A DNA stretch of 64,000 nucleotides from Unio delphinus. Its lineage: Eukaryota > Mollusca > Bivalvia > Unionida > Unionidae. Every line of letters starts with the position of its first letter. Position 1 is the stretch's first letter. Under the pieces are notes generated by a model. It made no database searches and was not told the origin of the DNA. It saw only the letters and a list, made by a program, of their open reading frames with translations. The stretch is taken from assembly GCA_029339505.1 (NCBI GenBank), contig JAQISU010000114.1, positions 3,460,001 through 3,524,000 of the forward strand. Direction: 5' to 3'. Below, piece by piece: positions 51,046 to 60,729 of this stretch. The translations under genes and the position numbers were made by a program.

Positions 51046-54000
51046 AATTGTAGTTGTAGTAGTAGTAGCAACATCGGAAGTTTTAGCTGTGGTTTTGATA
51101 ATAATGATTTTTATTACATCATCATTCAACGCAAAAAGTTGGAATCGCTATTCTATGATGATATGCGGATGATCAGCAATACAATCACCCATCTATACTC
51201 AAACTAGACGCGCATGGATCCGCCAGTGTCGCAAAGTCTCATCTCACCCATGTACACGTGGCTCCAGATCGAGACTATGCCATGGTGGTATATGAAAAAG
51301 CTTGCCAATAACTCTCAGTGGGTCAAGTTTTTCCATGGGATGCTCATCCTACAGTAAAGATGCCGGCCGAAATATACAGCCTATCAGGAACTACAAAGTA
51401 TCGAAAAACTCTGCAATAAACCCAAACCACATATATAAGCATGCAAATCTGCAAATATATAAATGGTAGAGAATAGTGTATGGCATGACGGGTCATTTCA
51501 ACTGGTCAGTTCTTGTTAATAAAGTGTATTAGTCATATCCCAATACACGGAACTCTTTTAATTGAAAAATGAAGGGAAAATTGTAATCAAATAATGATTA
51601 TGCTTATCTCTGTGTTTCCGTGTTATGTTTTTCTGTTTCGTCATGTTTCTTAATTTTAGGCCATTTAACACCTTCCTCACTGCCTTTTCATATTGTGTCT
51701 GTTTTGCAAACATGTTAATTTTTAATTTCATTTTCCATTGTATTTATCAGACCAAGGATTGCCGAAGATTGGGGATGCTTCGAATTCGTACTGAAATCCA
51801 GGGAATCTCCAGGAATGACGGAACTTATTATCATGGTCTACACGTACATGAGTCAAAGGACTTCAGCAACGGATGTGAATCAATGGGTCCACATTTCAAC
51901 CCTTTCAGAACAAATCATGGGGGTCTGACCGATACTGTCGGGTAAGTAACACACATACTATCAAACAGCTTATCTCCGTGAAGTCACCCTTATTACTAAC
52001 TATTGATCATCTAATGGAAAAAACTGATTTACTTGCACGGTGGACTAATAGTTGAAAAAAGGCACCGGTATGCGTAGATTAATGTAATGAAGTTACATAT
52101 GCGTAGGTGTGCTGTCTGATCTGGTATAATTGTTCAAATATTATTTAGGTATTGCGATATTTTATGGTGTATTTTTGAACTCCTGAAAACACAGTGTATA
52201 AGATAGAAGTTAGGTATTTGAGTGCCCTTCCTTCTACGCTGACGTACTATTGCATTAGGGTTAATGCAAATTCAAAAAATGTATTTGATGCAGGCACATT
52301 TTCATATAATACAACTTCCAAATATTGATATGCCTCATCAATAACGCACACCAGTATCTAGTAGTACAAATGTTTGTTCGTCTGGTTGCGTTTTGATTTT
52401 AGGCCAGTTTCTTAGCCACTGAGGATGGGCATACGTGTTCCATAAACACGTAAATTTGGGGTTTGACCGGGAGTGAGGGGAGATGCTGTTCCCTCGTAGA
52501 TGACTTGAAATGTATTTGTTTTACTAATTATAAATACAAATCTATTTTAGTTTGCGTCATCTCGGTGACTTCGGAAACGTACTCCAGTCCAGAAGAAAAA
52601 GCGGCAGTGTGGCTGACACACGTCATGACTATTTAGCAAATCTGGTAGGGCCTAACACTATCGTCGGCCGGGGCTTCGTGGTAAGTTTTGTATTTATACT
52701 AATCCCATTCTTTACAATATATGTATAATAGTCTTGCGCATGTTTCGGTGAGTACTGATTCATCTTATTTAACACACTCAAAAAGCCCGTCAGAATCGCT
52801 ATGAATACACGTAATTTGTATGTGATACTAAGGGGGACCCCAAGTGCAGGGGGTGCGGACCGCACCGGGTGATACCATCTCAGAAGGGTGACACCAAAAT
52901 GAAAAACTGCAAATTTTACAGAGCACACACTGCTCGGTCTAGTCGGATTTCATTAGCGGATAATCGATCATAGTTAAATACATGACAAGCAGGCACAGGG
53001 TGCCACCATGTAGTCTGCAGAGCATCTGGTGCTTATTGGAATGAGATTCAGAGCTGGTCGGAGCCAAATCTGGACTTATTTTAAGACGAAGAAATCCATG
53101 GTGGAAGACTGGAGGGGTGGCACCATGAGTTTACCGCACTAGGTGACACCAACCCTAGAGACGCCGCTGCTCAAGTGACCGACAAGTCTAAGGCGCTTAT
53201 CTTTGCAGATGACCCACACATGGAGTATGAGTCTTGACTCGGTTTTCAGTGGCATATGATAAAGTTTGCCATAATGTTATCGTTGATAGGTGAATCTTTC
53301 AAAGGTCTTTCTCCACCAAAATATTCTGTTTGAAAATTATATCCTATCATGTGCCGAATAATGGCGTTAATCCCCACGAGTCAAGAAAAATAATAGGTAA
53401 AAATATAGTTGTTACAAGTATATTTGCTTACACATCAGCAATGATTTTATGTTGGCGTGTGTTTTATGAGTCTCTGTTGTAACGTTTATCTGATTTAATT
53501 TCTATTTATTTTTTAAAATTGTAATTTGTTTGTCTGTTTGTTTGTTTGTTTTAAATTTGTATTCTATTTCATACTACTGTAAAGTTTTCCAGTATATATC
53601 TCAGAATCTGTGTTATTTAAGACTTAAACAATGTGAATAGATAATAATAGTTGCACCATTCAATTCAACGTTGACCTAGATCCTGACCTTAATTCAAGGT
53701 TAGTAACAGCAACGTAAACACTTTTTTTTGTATTTATTTTTATTGTGAGAATTAATTATAACGAGATCGAGGATGTATTAGATATGTGACTCGAGACTTG
53801 TAAATAGCTTTGAGTGAAGTAAACAAACCTTTTTATATTTATTCGTAGAAAAAAAAATGATTGGTTTTTGTCAGGGTCTTGCTAGGCGTACTTGATATAG
53901 AAATGATTACGTGACCCTCCAGGTTGTTACATATTTACGCAGAAGTTAGATTTAATAGAGATGTTTAGAGAGAAAACTCTGAGCTTTTTACCCTAGGTAT

Positions 54001-54689
54001 GAAGTTCTTCAGTTTTAAATAGTTTTGATTTGGTTAAAATTTCTTCAGATCATTTTTGATTTTACAGTGTTAATTCGTATATCTGGAATATTTTATGTGC
54101 TCATACATAATGTTTGGACCAAGACAGTCTACCAAATTTTTATTCGTATTTACAACACCAAAGTGTTAAATATTGTGTTTCTACAAGGTACTGTATATAT
54201 GCACATTACCGACTTAGCATACGTCTTCGTCTTCCATTTTGGATTTTCCATTAATACTCGACGCTGAATTGTTTAGAATATTTCATTACTATGACTTAAG
54301 TAATTTAATTCGTAGATATATTCTTGGATTAATTTTGGATTTGATTATTAAGACTGTAAGTTCATTTTCATTTTCACAATTATTTCCAGGGAAATAAATT
54401 ATTAGTTAAATGTTAGAAAGCTTTTTTTTTCTCACTTTCTCTGTGTTATTATTATTAGAGCTTAACCACAAAACATAATTGGGTACTCGTCCGCGATATT
54501 TGAATTTTGGTTAAAATATTTCAGAAACCTTTACTGTTTTTCATATTTAACGTCCCCTAGTTTTTAATCGATTTCTCAAATGAGATCTATAATGTTTTCT
54601 TTCTAAAATGGCTTAAACTTGGAGAAAAAAATCTTTAAATTCTACTCAAGACCAATCAAGAAAGATGAATTATATCAAATTACTGTTTG

Positions 54690-54761
<72 letters not shown>

Positions 54762-57695
54762 CAAATGCTAGCAGACGGAAAAGAAAAAATGAGACAAAAG
54801 GATTTTTTAAAAATAATACAGTTACAGAAAAAGCAAATGCGGTTGCAATCGGAGAGAGAGAAAGAAGAGATATAATATTCACCTACAATGAATGAAATGG
54901 AGCTGACAAATGAAAAGCACATCTATACTTCAAATCCAAATATAAAGTTTGATCTCGCAAAGAATATCAGTTTTGTGCCCCATTTCAGAGAAAGAGAAGT
55001 AGACAAATATGTTACTAGTTTTTAAAATGTTGCTGAAATTATGAAATGGCCAGGGGAGAATGGATTATGTTATTACAATGTGTACTCACGTGTAAGGCTC
55101 GTGATATTTACAGTTCGCTGTCACTTCACCAAAGTGGTGACTATGACGAAGTTAAATAAACAACTTGTATTACTTAGAGAGTTAAAGAGTTGTGTCCATA
55201 GTGACATTACGACTTATCCTGATGAGCACAAGATCGAAAGCTTGGAAAATGCTGCTCATACCGCTGATGAGTACTCTTTAGTAAGACTTCTACTCATCGA
55301 CGTCGCTAGGGTTGGTGTCACCCAGTGCGGTAAACTCATGGTGTCACCCTTCCAGACTTCCACCATGGATTTCTTCTTCTTAAAATAAGTCCACAGTATA
55401 AAAATGACAAGAACAAAAACAAATTAATTGAAGGTCAGAAGGTAAAAGTATTTAAGAACTGTAACAACGTTAAGTTATAGTTTTTTTTTTTTACTTTAAA
55501 CTTACTTTATTAAAAATTTTCCTTTTGGTGTCACCCCTGAGATGGTGTCACTCGGTGCGGTCTTCACCCCCCGCACTCCCCTAGCGACGCCACTGCTTCT
55601 ACTCCACAGTCATCTGGCAGAAAATTAGTTCAGTCTAATACAAGCACATTCAAAACAAAAACTTCTAAAAATCAAGCTTCTGATAAGATTGATTCTAGAT
55701 CATTGTCTCTTTCTACGTGTACCTATTGCAAGAAAAATGACACGTTATGTCTGGTTGCTACGCATTTAAAAAATAGGTATCATAATCAAGACATACATAT
55801 TCCAAAGCTCTTATTTGTAAGAAGTTAAGGTCACGGTCATGTGATAAGGCAATACATTTGTTGGATCTAATAAACTCTAAAACATTAGAGACGGGAAATA
55901 CTTAGTCTTACCCATGTACCGCATTATGATAGTCATGTACAGATTAAGAAGACTTGTCACAAGATCATTTTTATTGGCAGAAAATCGAGAGTGATGTTGC
56001 CAAATACCGTAGATCTTGTCTTGATTGTCAAATGGTGGGAAAACCAAATCAGAAGATACATAAGGCTCATGTGCAACCTTTTCCTATTAGTAGAATTATG
56101 GTAGATTGTAATAGTCCCTTACCTAAGACCAAGTCAGGTAACCAATACCTGTTGACCATTATGTGTACGTCTACAAGGTTTCCCAAGGCAGTTCTTTAGA
56201 GGAATCTTCAATCTAAAACATTAGTAAACACTTTAATAAATATTCTTTATTCAATTTCGCCTACTTAAATATGTCCTACGGGGTCAAATGTCAAAGGTTA
56301 TGTCGGATTTCCAACACCAGAGTGTTAACAATACAAGGATATGTAGATTACCACATGACATACTCCAGCATACGTCATCGTCTTCCATCTTGGATTTCCA
56401 TCAGGACTGAAAGTTGAATTTATTAGAACATTTCATAACTAGGACTTTTAAAATTTAGTTCGTAATTTAATTCGTGGATTATTATTGGATTATGTTTGGA
56501 CTAAAACCAAGTTCTTTCTATGTAACAATGTAATGGTGTCTGAAATTATCGCGCACATGTTAGTAAATGACAAGTTTTGCCACTAGATTGCCGTGAGTCG
56601 GTGATTCCTCCAAAGATCTTTCTTCACCAAAAGATACAGGTCGAAATTTATATCATATCACAAGACAAGAAGGATATTTGGTAAAGATATAATTGTTACA
56701 AGCAGATTTGTTTACACAACACCAACGTTTTCATGTTGGCGTGTATTTTATGTGTCCATGTAATACTGTATGAAATATTCGCGCACCTGTTAGTCATTGA
56801 TATGTTTTATCAATGGACCCGAATCAGCAACAAATAATGTAATCAGCCCTTCCTCGAAGCTGACGTTTGAGCTGGATTGATTTGTAATGGGTGGCAACTA
56901 ATACAACTTTATTTATTTGAGTTTAGTTGAATAGTCAGAGTAAACACATGTATTTCAATGTTCGGCTGTAGTACTGTTTCTCGTTGTCTATCTGACTGGA
57001 TATCTTCAAACAAAGAAGCCAGTCAGAACAACATGTATTATATCTGTATTGTTTGATGTGCGATTATTTGCCATTAATTGCAATTGGTTCAATACTATTT
57101 GCAAGACAGCTAACACAACACTTACCTTGCAACCTCTTAAATGGGTAGCAATAATGAAAGATGATGTTATCATAGGTGCACTTTCATTAACTTACTGTTG
57201 GTGGTGAAAAAATATTAAGTCGCTGGTGATATTTCTAAATTGTTTCGAGTTTCAGTAATTTTGAATTTTAAACATTGACTGCTGTAATCCGATGTTAGGT
57301 TCTATTCTGTGAGAAGTTGTTAGTTTATATTACTGACTTATCTGTTGTACATCCATTGTCGTAGCTTAGAAGAATATATTACACAACAGGGCCATTTAAA
57401 TTCTGCACAGGACTTGGAGATTTTTCAAAATGAATTTACTACCAGATAATAAAGTTTATTTAGTATGTTTTGTAATTTTCATATTTAATGTGCACTCGTG
57501 CGATATACTTTATGTATAACATTTCAGTTACACGCAAAGAAGGATGACCTCGGTCTCGGTGGTGATGCTGAAAGTCTCAGGACAGGAAACGCGGGTGCGC
57601 GTCTGGCATGTTGCGTAATTGAACAGACTAATAAAGAAAAAGACTTCGAAAAGTTTGTCGAAAATATTCCAATGCAGGCACATCTTACGCAGTAA
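49645..57695 (+). CDS. Secreted Cu/Zn superoxide dismutase-like protein (dominin/cavortin-like), copy B, five exons
   Basis: The exons 49645-49741, 50805-50893, 51751-51941, 52551-52680 and 57528-57695 join in frame to 224 codons and a TAA stop. Residues 1-22 form a hydrophobic signal peptide, so the product should be secreted. Counterparts of the human SOD1 metal ligands are all seen: H93 and H95 (H46, H48), H110 (H63), H118 (H71), H129 (H80), D132 (D83) and H171 (H120). R194 matches Arg143, and C104/C197 match the C57-C146 disulfide. Extra cysteines C28, C37 and C66 and a glycosylation sequon (N53-G-T) fit an extracellular form. The family dismutates superoxide, but bivalve dominin/cavortin relatives are abundant haemolymph or extrapallial proteins that may mainly bind metals, so activity is not assured. 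The start was chosen because ATG in gaacATGG opens directly onto the signal peptide. Introns are about 1063, 857, 609 and 4847 bp; the last carries mobile elements. The C-terminal tail after the cysteine pair is longer than in copy A. Confidence 0.9.
49925..50340. repeat. 32-bp minisatellite, 13 units, in intron 1 of SOD-like copy B
   Basis: The unit is taaagatattgtaagatata followed by atgaacttcacc, repeated 13 times over 416 bases. Unit ends alternate between ttcacc and ttcatc, and there are scattered single-base changes. Confidence 0.9.
50805..50893 (+). CDS. SOD-like copy B exon 2
   Basis: A pyrimidine-rich acceptor (ttttactttcag) precedes it, and the donor is the weaker GTTAGT. With exon 1 it gives 186 bases, so the next junction is phase 0. 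It encodes the first beta strands of the barrel (a run ending YFRQRV) and C37. No homologous exon was found upstream of copy A in this window. Confidence 0.75.
50960..51070. repeat. (AGT)n/(TTG)n compound tract in intron 2 of SOD-like copy B
   Basis: About 18 AGT units followed by about 10 TTG units, then mixed triplets. It begins some 65 bp after exon 2. Confidence 0.9.
51170..51430 (+). mobile_element. Possible SINE-like repeat in intron 2 of copy B
   Basis: The 3' part has ccggccgaaatatacagcct, resembling the tacagcctatcgtg ends of other SINE-like pieces here. No A or B box could be confirmed. Confidence 0.25.
51751..51941 (+). CDS. SOD-like copy B exon 3 (copper-site histidines)
   Basis: The exon is 191 bases, identical in length to the matching exon of copy A. 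It carries HGLHVHE, the NGC cysteine, GPHFNP and NHGG, which hold ligands equivalent to H46, H48, H63 and H71 of SOD1. The acceptor is tatttatcag and the donor GTAAGT, leaving phase 2. Confidence 0.9.
52551..52680 (+). CDS. SOD-like copy B exon 4 (zinc-site H and D)
   Basis: It completes the glycine codon shared with exon 3, then reads [10 protein letters not shown] with the H80 and D83 equivalents, and ends with IVGRGFV before a GTAAGT donor (phase 0). It is six bases longer than the copy A exon, in the variable loop around the SRRKSG run. Confidence 0.9.
52820..53169 (+). mobile_element. hAT-type MITE copy 1 (intron 4 of SOD-like copy B)
   Basis: It shares both ends and the GGTGACACC subterminal motifs with the better preserved copy at 55295-55595, in the opposite orientation. 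The right end reads, on the reverse strand, CAGCGGCGTCTCTAGGG. The left inverted repeat is eroded and no target duplication could be recovered. No transposase is encoded. Confidence 0.65.
53478..54475 (+). repeat. 5' LTR of Gypsy-type element 2
   Basis: It starts TGTAACG and ends ACA, five bases before a primer-binding site. It is homologous along its length, with many changes, to the LTR at 42652-43440. Both share a TGTAACG start, a TTATTGTCTGTTTG-like run and the final pyrimidine tract followed by CTTTCTMTGTG. Confidence 0.65.
54480..54497 (+). other. Primer-binding site, tRNA-Pro-like (element 2)
   Basis: TGGGTACTCGTCCGCGAT matches the tRNA-Pro primer site known from retroviruses at 15 of 18 positions. 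It sits five bases after the LTR end, as expected. Confidence 0.6.
54610..55286 (+). pseudogene. Gypsy-type gag relic (element 2)
   Basis: The lysine-rich start is expanded by a (GA)n tract at 54694-54759. A SCAN-like gag segment follows with [13 protein letters not shown], interrupted by a stop after VTSF (near 55022) and shifted frames beyond. [13 protein letters not shown] near 55240 is the C-terminal part of the same capsid domain. It parallels the better preserved gag at 43569-44388. Confidence 0.65.
54694..54759. repeat. (GA)n microsatellite within gag relic
   Basis: About 33 GA dinucleotides replace the lysine/glutamate-rich repeat of the gag N-terminal part, and probably grew from GA-rich codons. 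Confidence 0.95.
55295..55595 (-). mobile_element. hAT-type MITE copy 2 with 8-bp target duplication
   Basis: The 301-bp element is bounded by inverted ends. The right end reads CAGTGGCGTCGCTAGGG on the reverse strand, and the left end CATCGACGTCGCTAGGG. It is flanked by a perfect 8-bp direct repeat CTTCTACT at 55287-55294 and 55596-55603. Ends starting CA(G) and an 8-bp duplication are the hallmark of hAT transposons. It carries no coding capacity and splits the gag region of the surrounding Gypsy relic, so it inserted later. Confidence 0.85.
55954..56199 (+). pseudogene. Gypsy-type integrase fragment (element 2)
   Basis: The 81-codon open stretch contains the CLDC pair of the integrase zinc-binding domain after HFYWQK, then [16 protein letters not shown], which is typical of the start of the catalytic core in Ty3/Gypsy elements. 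It stops before most of the catalytic core. Upstream polymerase domains are absent. Confidence 0.8.
56300..56527 (+). repeat. 3' LTR remnant of element 2
   Basis: The stretch with CATACGTCATCGTCTTCCAT aligns to about 54140-54370 of the 5' LTR. It ends in TGTAACA with part of the LTR deleted. Downstream, 56575-56765 resembles 53275-53480 upstream of the 5' LTR, a further diverged direct repeat of about 200 bp around the element. Confidence 0.55.
57528..57695 (+). CDS. SOD-like copy B exon 5 and stop
   Basis: After an atttcag acceptor it encodes [12 protein letters not shown] (H120 and D124 equivalents), [11 protein letters not shown] (Arg143 and Cys146 equivalents) and a charged tail of about 25 residues, then TAA. 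AATAAA at 57723-57728, 28 bases past the stop, is a plausible polyadenylation signal. Confidence 0.9.
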   Translation, partial: LHAKKDDLGLGGDAESLRTGNAGARLACCVIEQTNKEKDFEKFVENIPMQAHLTQ

Positions 57696-57722
57696 TATGT
57701 TATTTGAACTGATTTTCTTTTG

Positions 57723-57728
57723 AATAAA
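57723..57728 (+). terminator. Polyadenylation signal of SOD-like copy B
   Basis: AATAAA lies 28 bases after the stop codon; no better signal is seen in the next 100 bases. Confidence 0.55.
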
Positions 57729-57739
57729 ACAAAAAGGCC

Positions 57740-58410
57740 TCAAACAATAATATCTGCACACGTTTGTGTAATAGTCTACATGGAAACACTGACGATGCGT
57801 TACGCCTAAAGGGAAAATGCAGGGTGTGTTCCGGTTGTACTGCATGTCCAATCACATGCCCTTGGTCTCACCACATACTTTGAGAACATCCTTGTCTTTA
57901 AATACTCTTTCAACTGGCCGTCATGTTTGTACAGTAATCCACAGACAATATTAGCATCTTAAACATTTTACAAAAGAGAACATATTATAACCAAGGATAT
58001 AATCACTAAATGCAGTCGTTGGATAGGGAATTAGATAAATACGAACGTTTGTGTGATTTTTGTCCAGACTGAATTATAGTTTTCAATAAGAATACAAACC
58101 TCGCCAGTATAAGAACATCTTGCGCTTTTCTGAGATATTTATTATGGCTTTGACAGCCTTAAAAGATGAAGAAAAAAAAAACAACCTGTGGATTAGTTGT
58201 GGTTGGTTGATTTATTGAAAGTGCTTCTACGTTTCTTTTCTGTTAGGAATTATGCTTGAGGATTAAACGCTTCTTCATTGTCTTTTGATGTTTATTGTTT
58301 ACATTCATTGTTTTTTTATTTTTATTTTCGTTCTTTTACCCAACGTAAATCTTTTCCTTGTTATATATGGCATTGCATTATATGTCTATCTATTTTGAAA
58401 AGTATTATCA
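57740..58410. other. 3' flank of SOD-like copy B
   Basis: The part at 57830-58030 (tactgcatgtccaatcacat, then aactggcc) is homologous to 46970-47170, the flank of the decayed copy C exon. No gene is seen. Confidence 0.55.
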
Positions 58411-58416
58411 AAAAAA

Positions 58417-58464
58417 TGTATGTATGTATGTATGTATGTATGTATGTATGTATGTATGTATGTA

Positions 58465-58522
<58 letters not shown>
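58417..58522. repeat. (ATGT)n then (GT)n microsatellite
   Basis: About 13 ATGT units pass directly into about 26 GT units. Confidence 0.95.
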
Positions 58523-58523
<1 letters not shown>

Positions 58524-59163
58524 ACTCGGATTTACTACATTGTGGACACTGATCCAAAGTATAGACCTTCGTTGTGGACACAGTTTACATTGTGGACACT
58601 ACATCTTGGTGTCCACAAGGTACACACCTGTAAATTATCATTTTGGTTCATGTACATGATTTTAAAACCAAAAGAGCAAACCAACGTTGTGAACCATATC
58701 CCGCCATAAGTGTGTATCTTGGCACGCTCCCGCGCAGCATCCAGTTTGTGTGAACCCCACCTCACATACACACATTGCGGTTTGCGCATGTCATCGCCAT
58801 TCGATATCACGATCTCTCACTTCTTATGGGTATTCTCGCAATATCTATAGTCATTTTAATAAATGTTTAATCTCTGTATACTTTGGAAATACTTGCAAAC
58901 TCTTATATTTACTTACTACGATTTGCAACTATCCAGTGAATCATTTCATAGAATGGAAAAACGAACTCCACATGATTGCACTGTATACAAGAAGTACACA
59001 CGAAATGATTCGGTAGATACAATGCAAAATTATAATAAAAAAATATTCTATTTAAGCAATATTAGACTAGACCCGTGTGTATGAGTTTCCTTTTACTGAA
59101 AAATGTATACAACGTTTTGCGTACATACTTTATTACTTTAGTAACAGTACGAGTGAACATAAA

Positions 59164-59164
<1 letters not shown>

Positions 59165-59257
<93 letters not shown>
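59165..59257. repeat. (CT)n microsatellite
   Basis: Over 45 CT dinucleotides. Confidence 0.95.
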
Positions 59258-59258
<1 letters not shown>

Positions 59259-59337
59259 ACTATACAAATTGCAACAATCTCTATACTTGTAAATTAACCA
59301 CTAGACAATATATTTGTACTTACTGCATATTTTGACA

Positions 59338-59339
<2 letters not shown>

Positions 59340-59429
<90 letters not shown>

Positions 59430-59441
59430 ATATATATATAA
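59340..59441. repeat. (TA)n microsatellite
   Basis: About 50 TA dinucleotides with one TTTA interruption. It abuts the possible short LTR at 59442-59515. Confidence 0.95.
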
Positions 59442-59515
59442 TGTAATAAATATGGAGTATACGCATTTGATAGCACCCCGTTCTAAGCGAATCTTGGATG
59501 TGTGCGATTATTACA
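59442..59515 (+). repeat. Possible very short LTR with following primer-site-like sequence
   Basis: The 74-bp stretch starts TGTAATAA and ends TTATTACA, a perfect 8-bp inverted pair. Two bases later TTGGCGCC appears, which resembles the start of primer-binding sites used by many LTR elements. No second copy and no recognisable gag/pol was found, so this is tentative. Confidence 0.25.
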
Positions 59516-60599
59516 ATTTGGCGCCATGAAAAAATTCCTAGCCCGAAATAATTAGCCAATTACTAGGAACAAACGTCATGGAATCGAGTGTTAGTGAGTT
59601 TGAACGATGCCATGGTTCGCTAGTTGTGAATTTAGATCCAATCCGAATGACTGTCCCTTTAGTAACATAGTCTATATTAAAAATCTAGTGGCGTATAATA
59701 GTGTTGTGGTTGAGGTGGCAGTATTTACGGTAGGAAACCTGTAAATTACTCAATGGAATCAATAAGTAGGGACTTGGTAGATACCGTTTATGTGTCCATA
59801 GTGGAAAATATATGCATTTATATTGGTGTAATGCGCCGGTAAAATCGTGTATTGACTGGCCTAAGGTGGTGTAGTGAAATAGTTCCCAATGAAAAAGGGG
59901 TACATGGCATAACCGGGTAGCGGTACGGAAATCTGATGATTATGAAGAAAAACCCGGCAAATGTACGGTTGATGGACTTATGGCAAGTTGTTTTATCTGT
60001 GTTCTTGACTTGATTAGAGTAAAATTTAGCATAAAAAAGCAGACATGTCTGGCTTTCCAATTTCCAACTTAAATTGTACGGAAGTCTTTGTAAGATTGGG
60101 GAAAACATATGACTTCCAGCGGGATTCGCACTAGGGTTTGAAACCGCTCGGTCAAATGAGACCCCTGTACGTGTAACAATACGTTCATAAAGCACTACGA
60201 AATTATTTATTTCAACACGAATAACGCTTAATTTCATCACATACAAAACTGATTTTTTTTCTTCTTTTCCATTCGCTTGCTCCCTCTATCCCGACCTTTA
60301 CCATTCATGTCAAATTGTGTGCTATTCTGGTTCACAATTGGTTCCACATTAATAAGAAACACACACACAGCAATATGAACACCGTGTCCATAACTACAAT
60401 ATCGTGTCCACAATGTCGCGACGATGACAATCAATAATGCATTTAGTGTACTGTGTATAAAACATATGTTGGTAAAAACATCACCAATAGAGAATATTTT
60501 CACCTTATTTAGCTTGTATGTCTTGTTTAAATGATTATTTAAGGATGTATCAATAACCCGGTCCCTAGTCGGATGGTTCACAAGTATAGCAATCCGCGT

Positions 60600-60612
60600 A
60601 TGTGTGTGTGTG

Positions 60613-60644
<32 letters not shown>

Positions 60645-60728
60645 TATTTATGTATGTATGTACATACCAAACAAATTATCTATCTATGTATCTATCTATG
60701 TATCTATCTATTTATCTATCTATCTACC
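60600..60728. repeat. Compound (GT)n, (GTGC)n and (CTAT)n microsatellite
   Basis: (TG)n at 60600-60626 passes into TGCG units and, after a short gap, into TATC units with TATG interruptions. Confidence 0.9.
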
Positions 60729-60729
60729 G

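Larger units (their letters stand above)
53478..56527 (+). mobile_element. Degraded Ty3/Gypsy-type LTR retrotransposon 2
   Basis: The order is LTR (53478-54475), tRNA-Pro-like primer site (54480-54497), gag relic (about 54600-55286), MITE insertion (55295-55595), zinc-knuckle relic with CTYCKKND (near 55720), integrase relic (55954-56199) and a 3' LTR remnant (about 56300-56527). Protease, reverse transcriptase and RNase H are missing, so a large internal deletion has occurred. Stops and frameshifts in gag show it is dead. It lies in the sense orientation inside intron 4 of SOD-like copy B. Confidence 0.75.

Noticed and set aside
55205..55240. Hammerhead-ribozyme-like core CTGATGAG...CGAAA
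   Set aside because: It falls in the coding part of the gag relic, where the bases are explained by a conserved protein segment, and no flanking stems I and III form.
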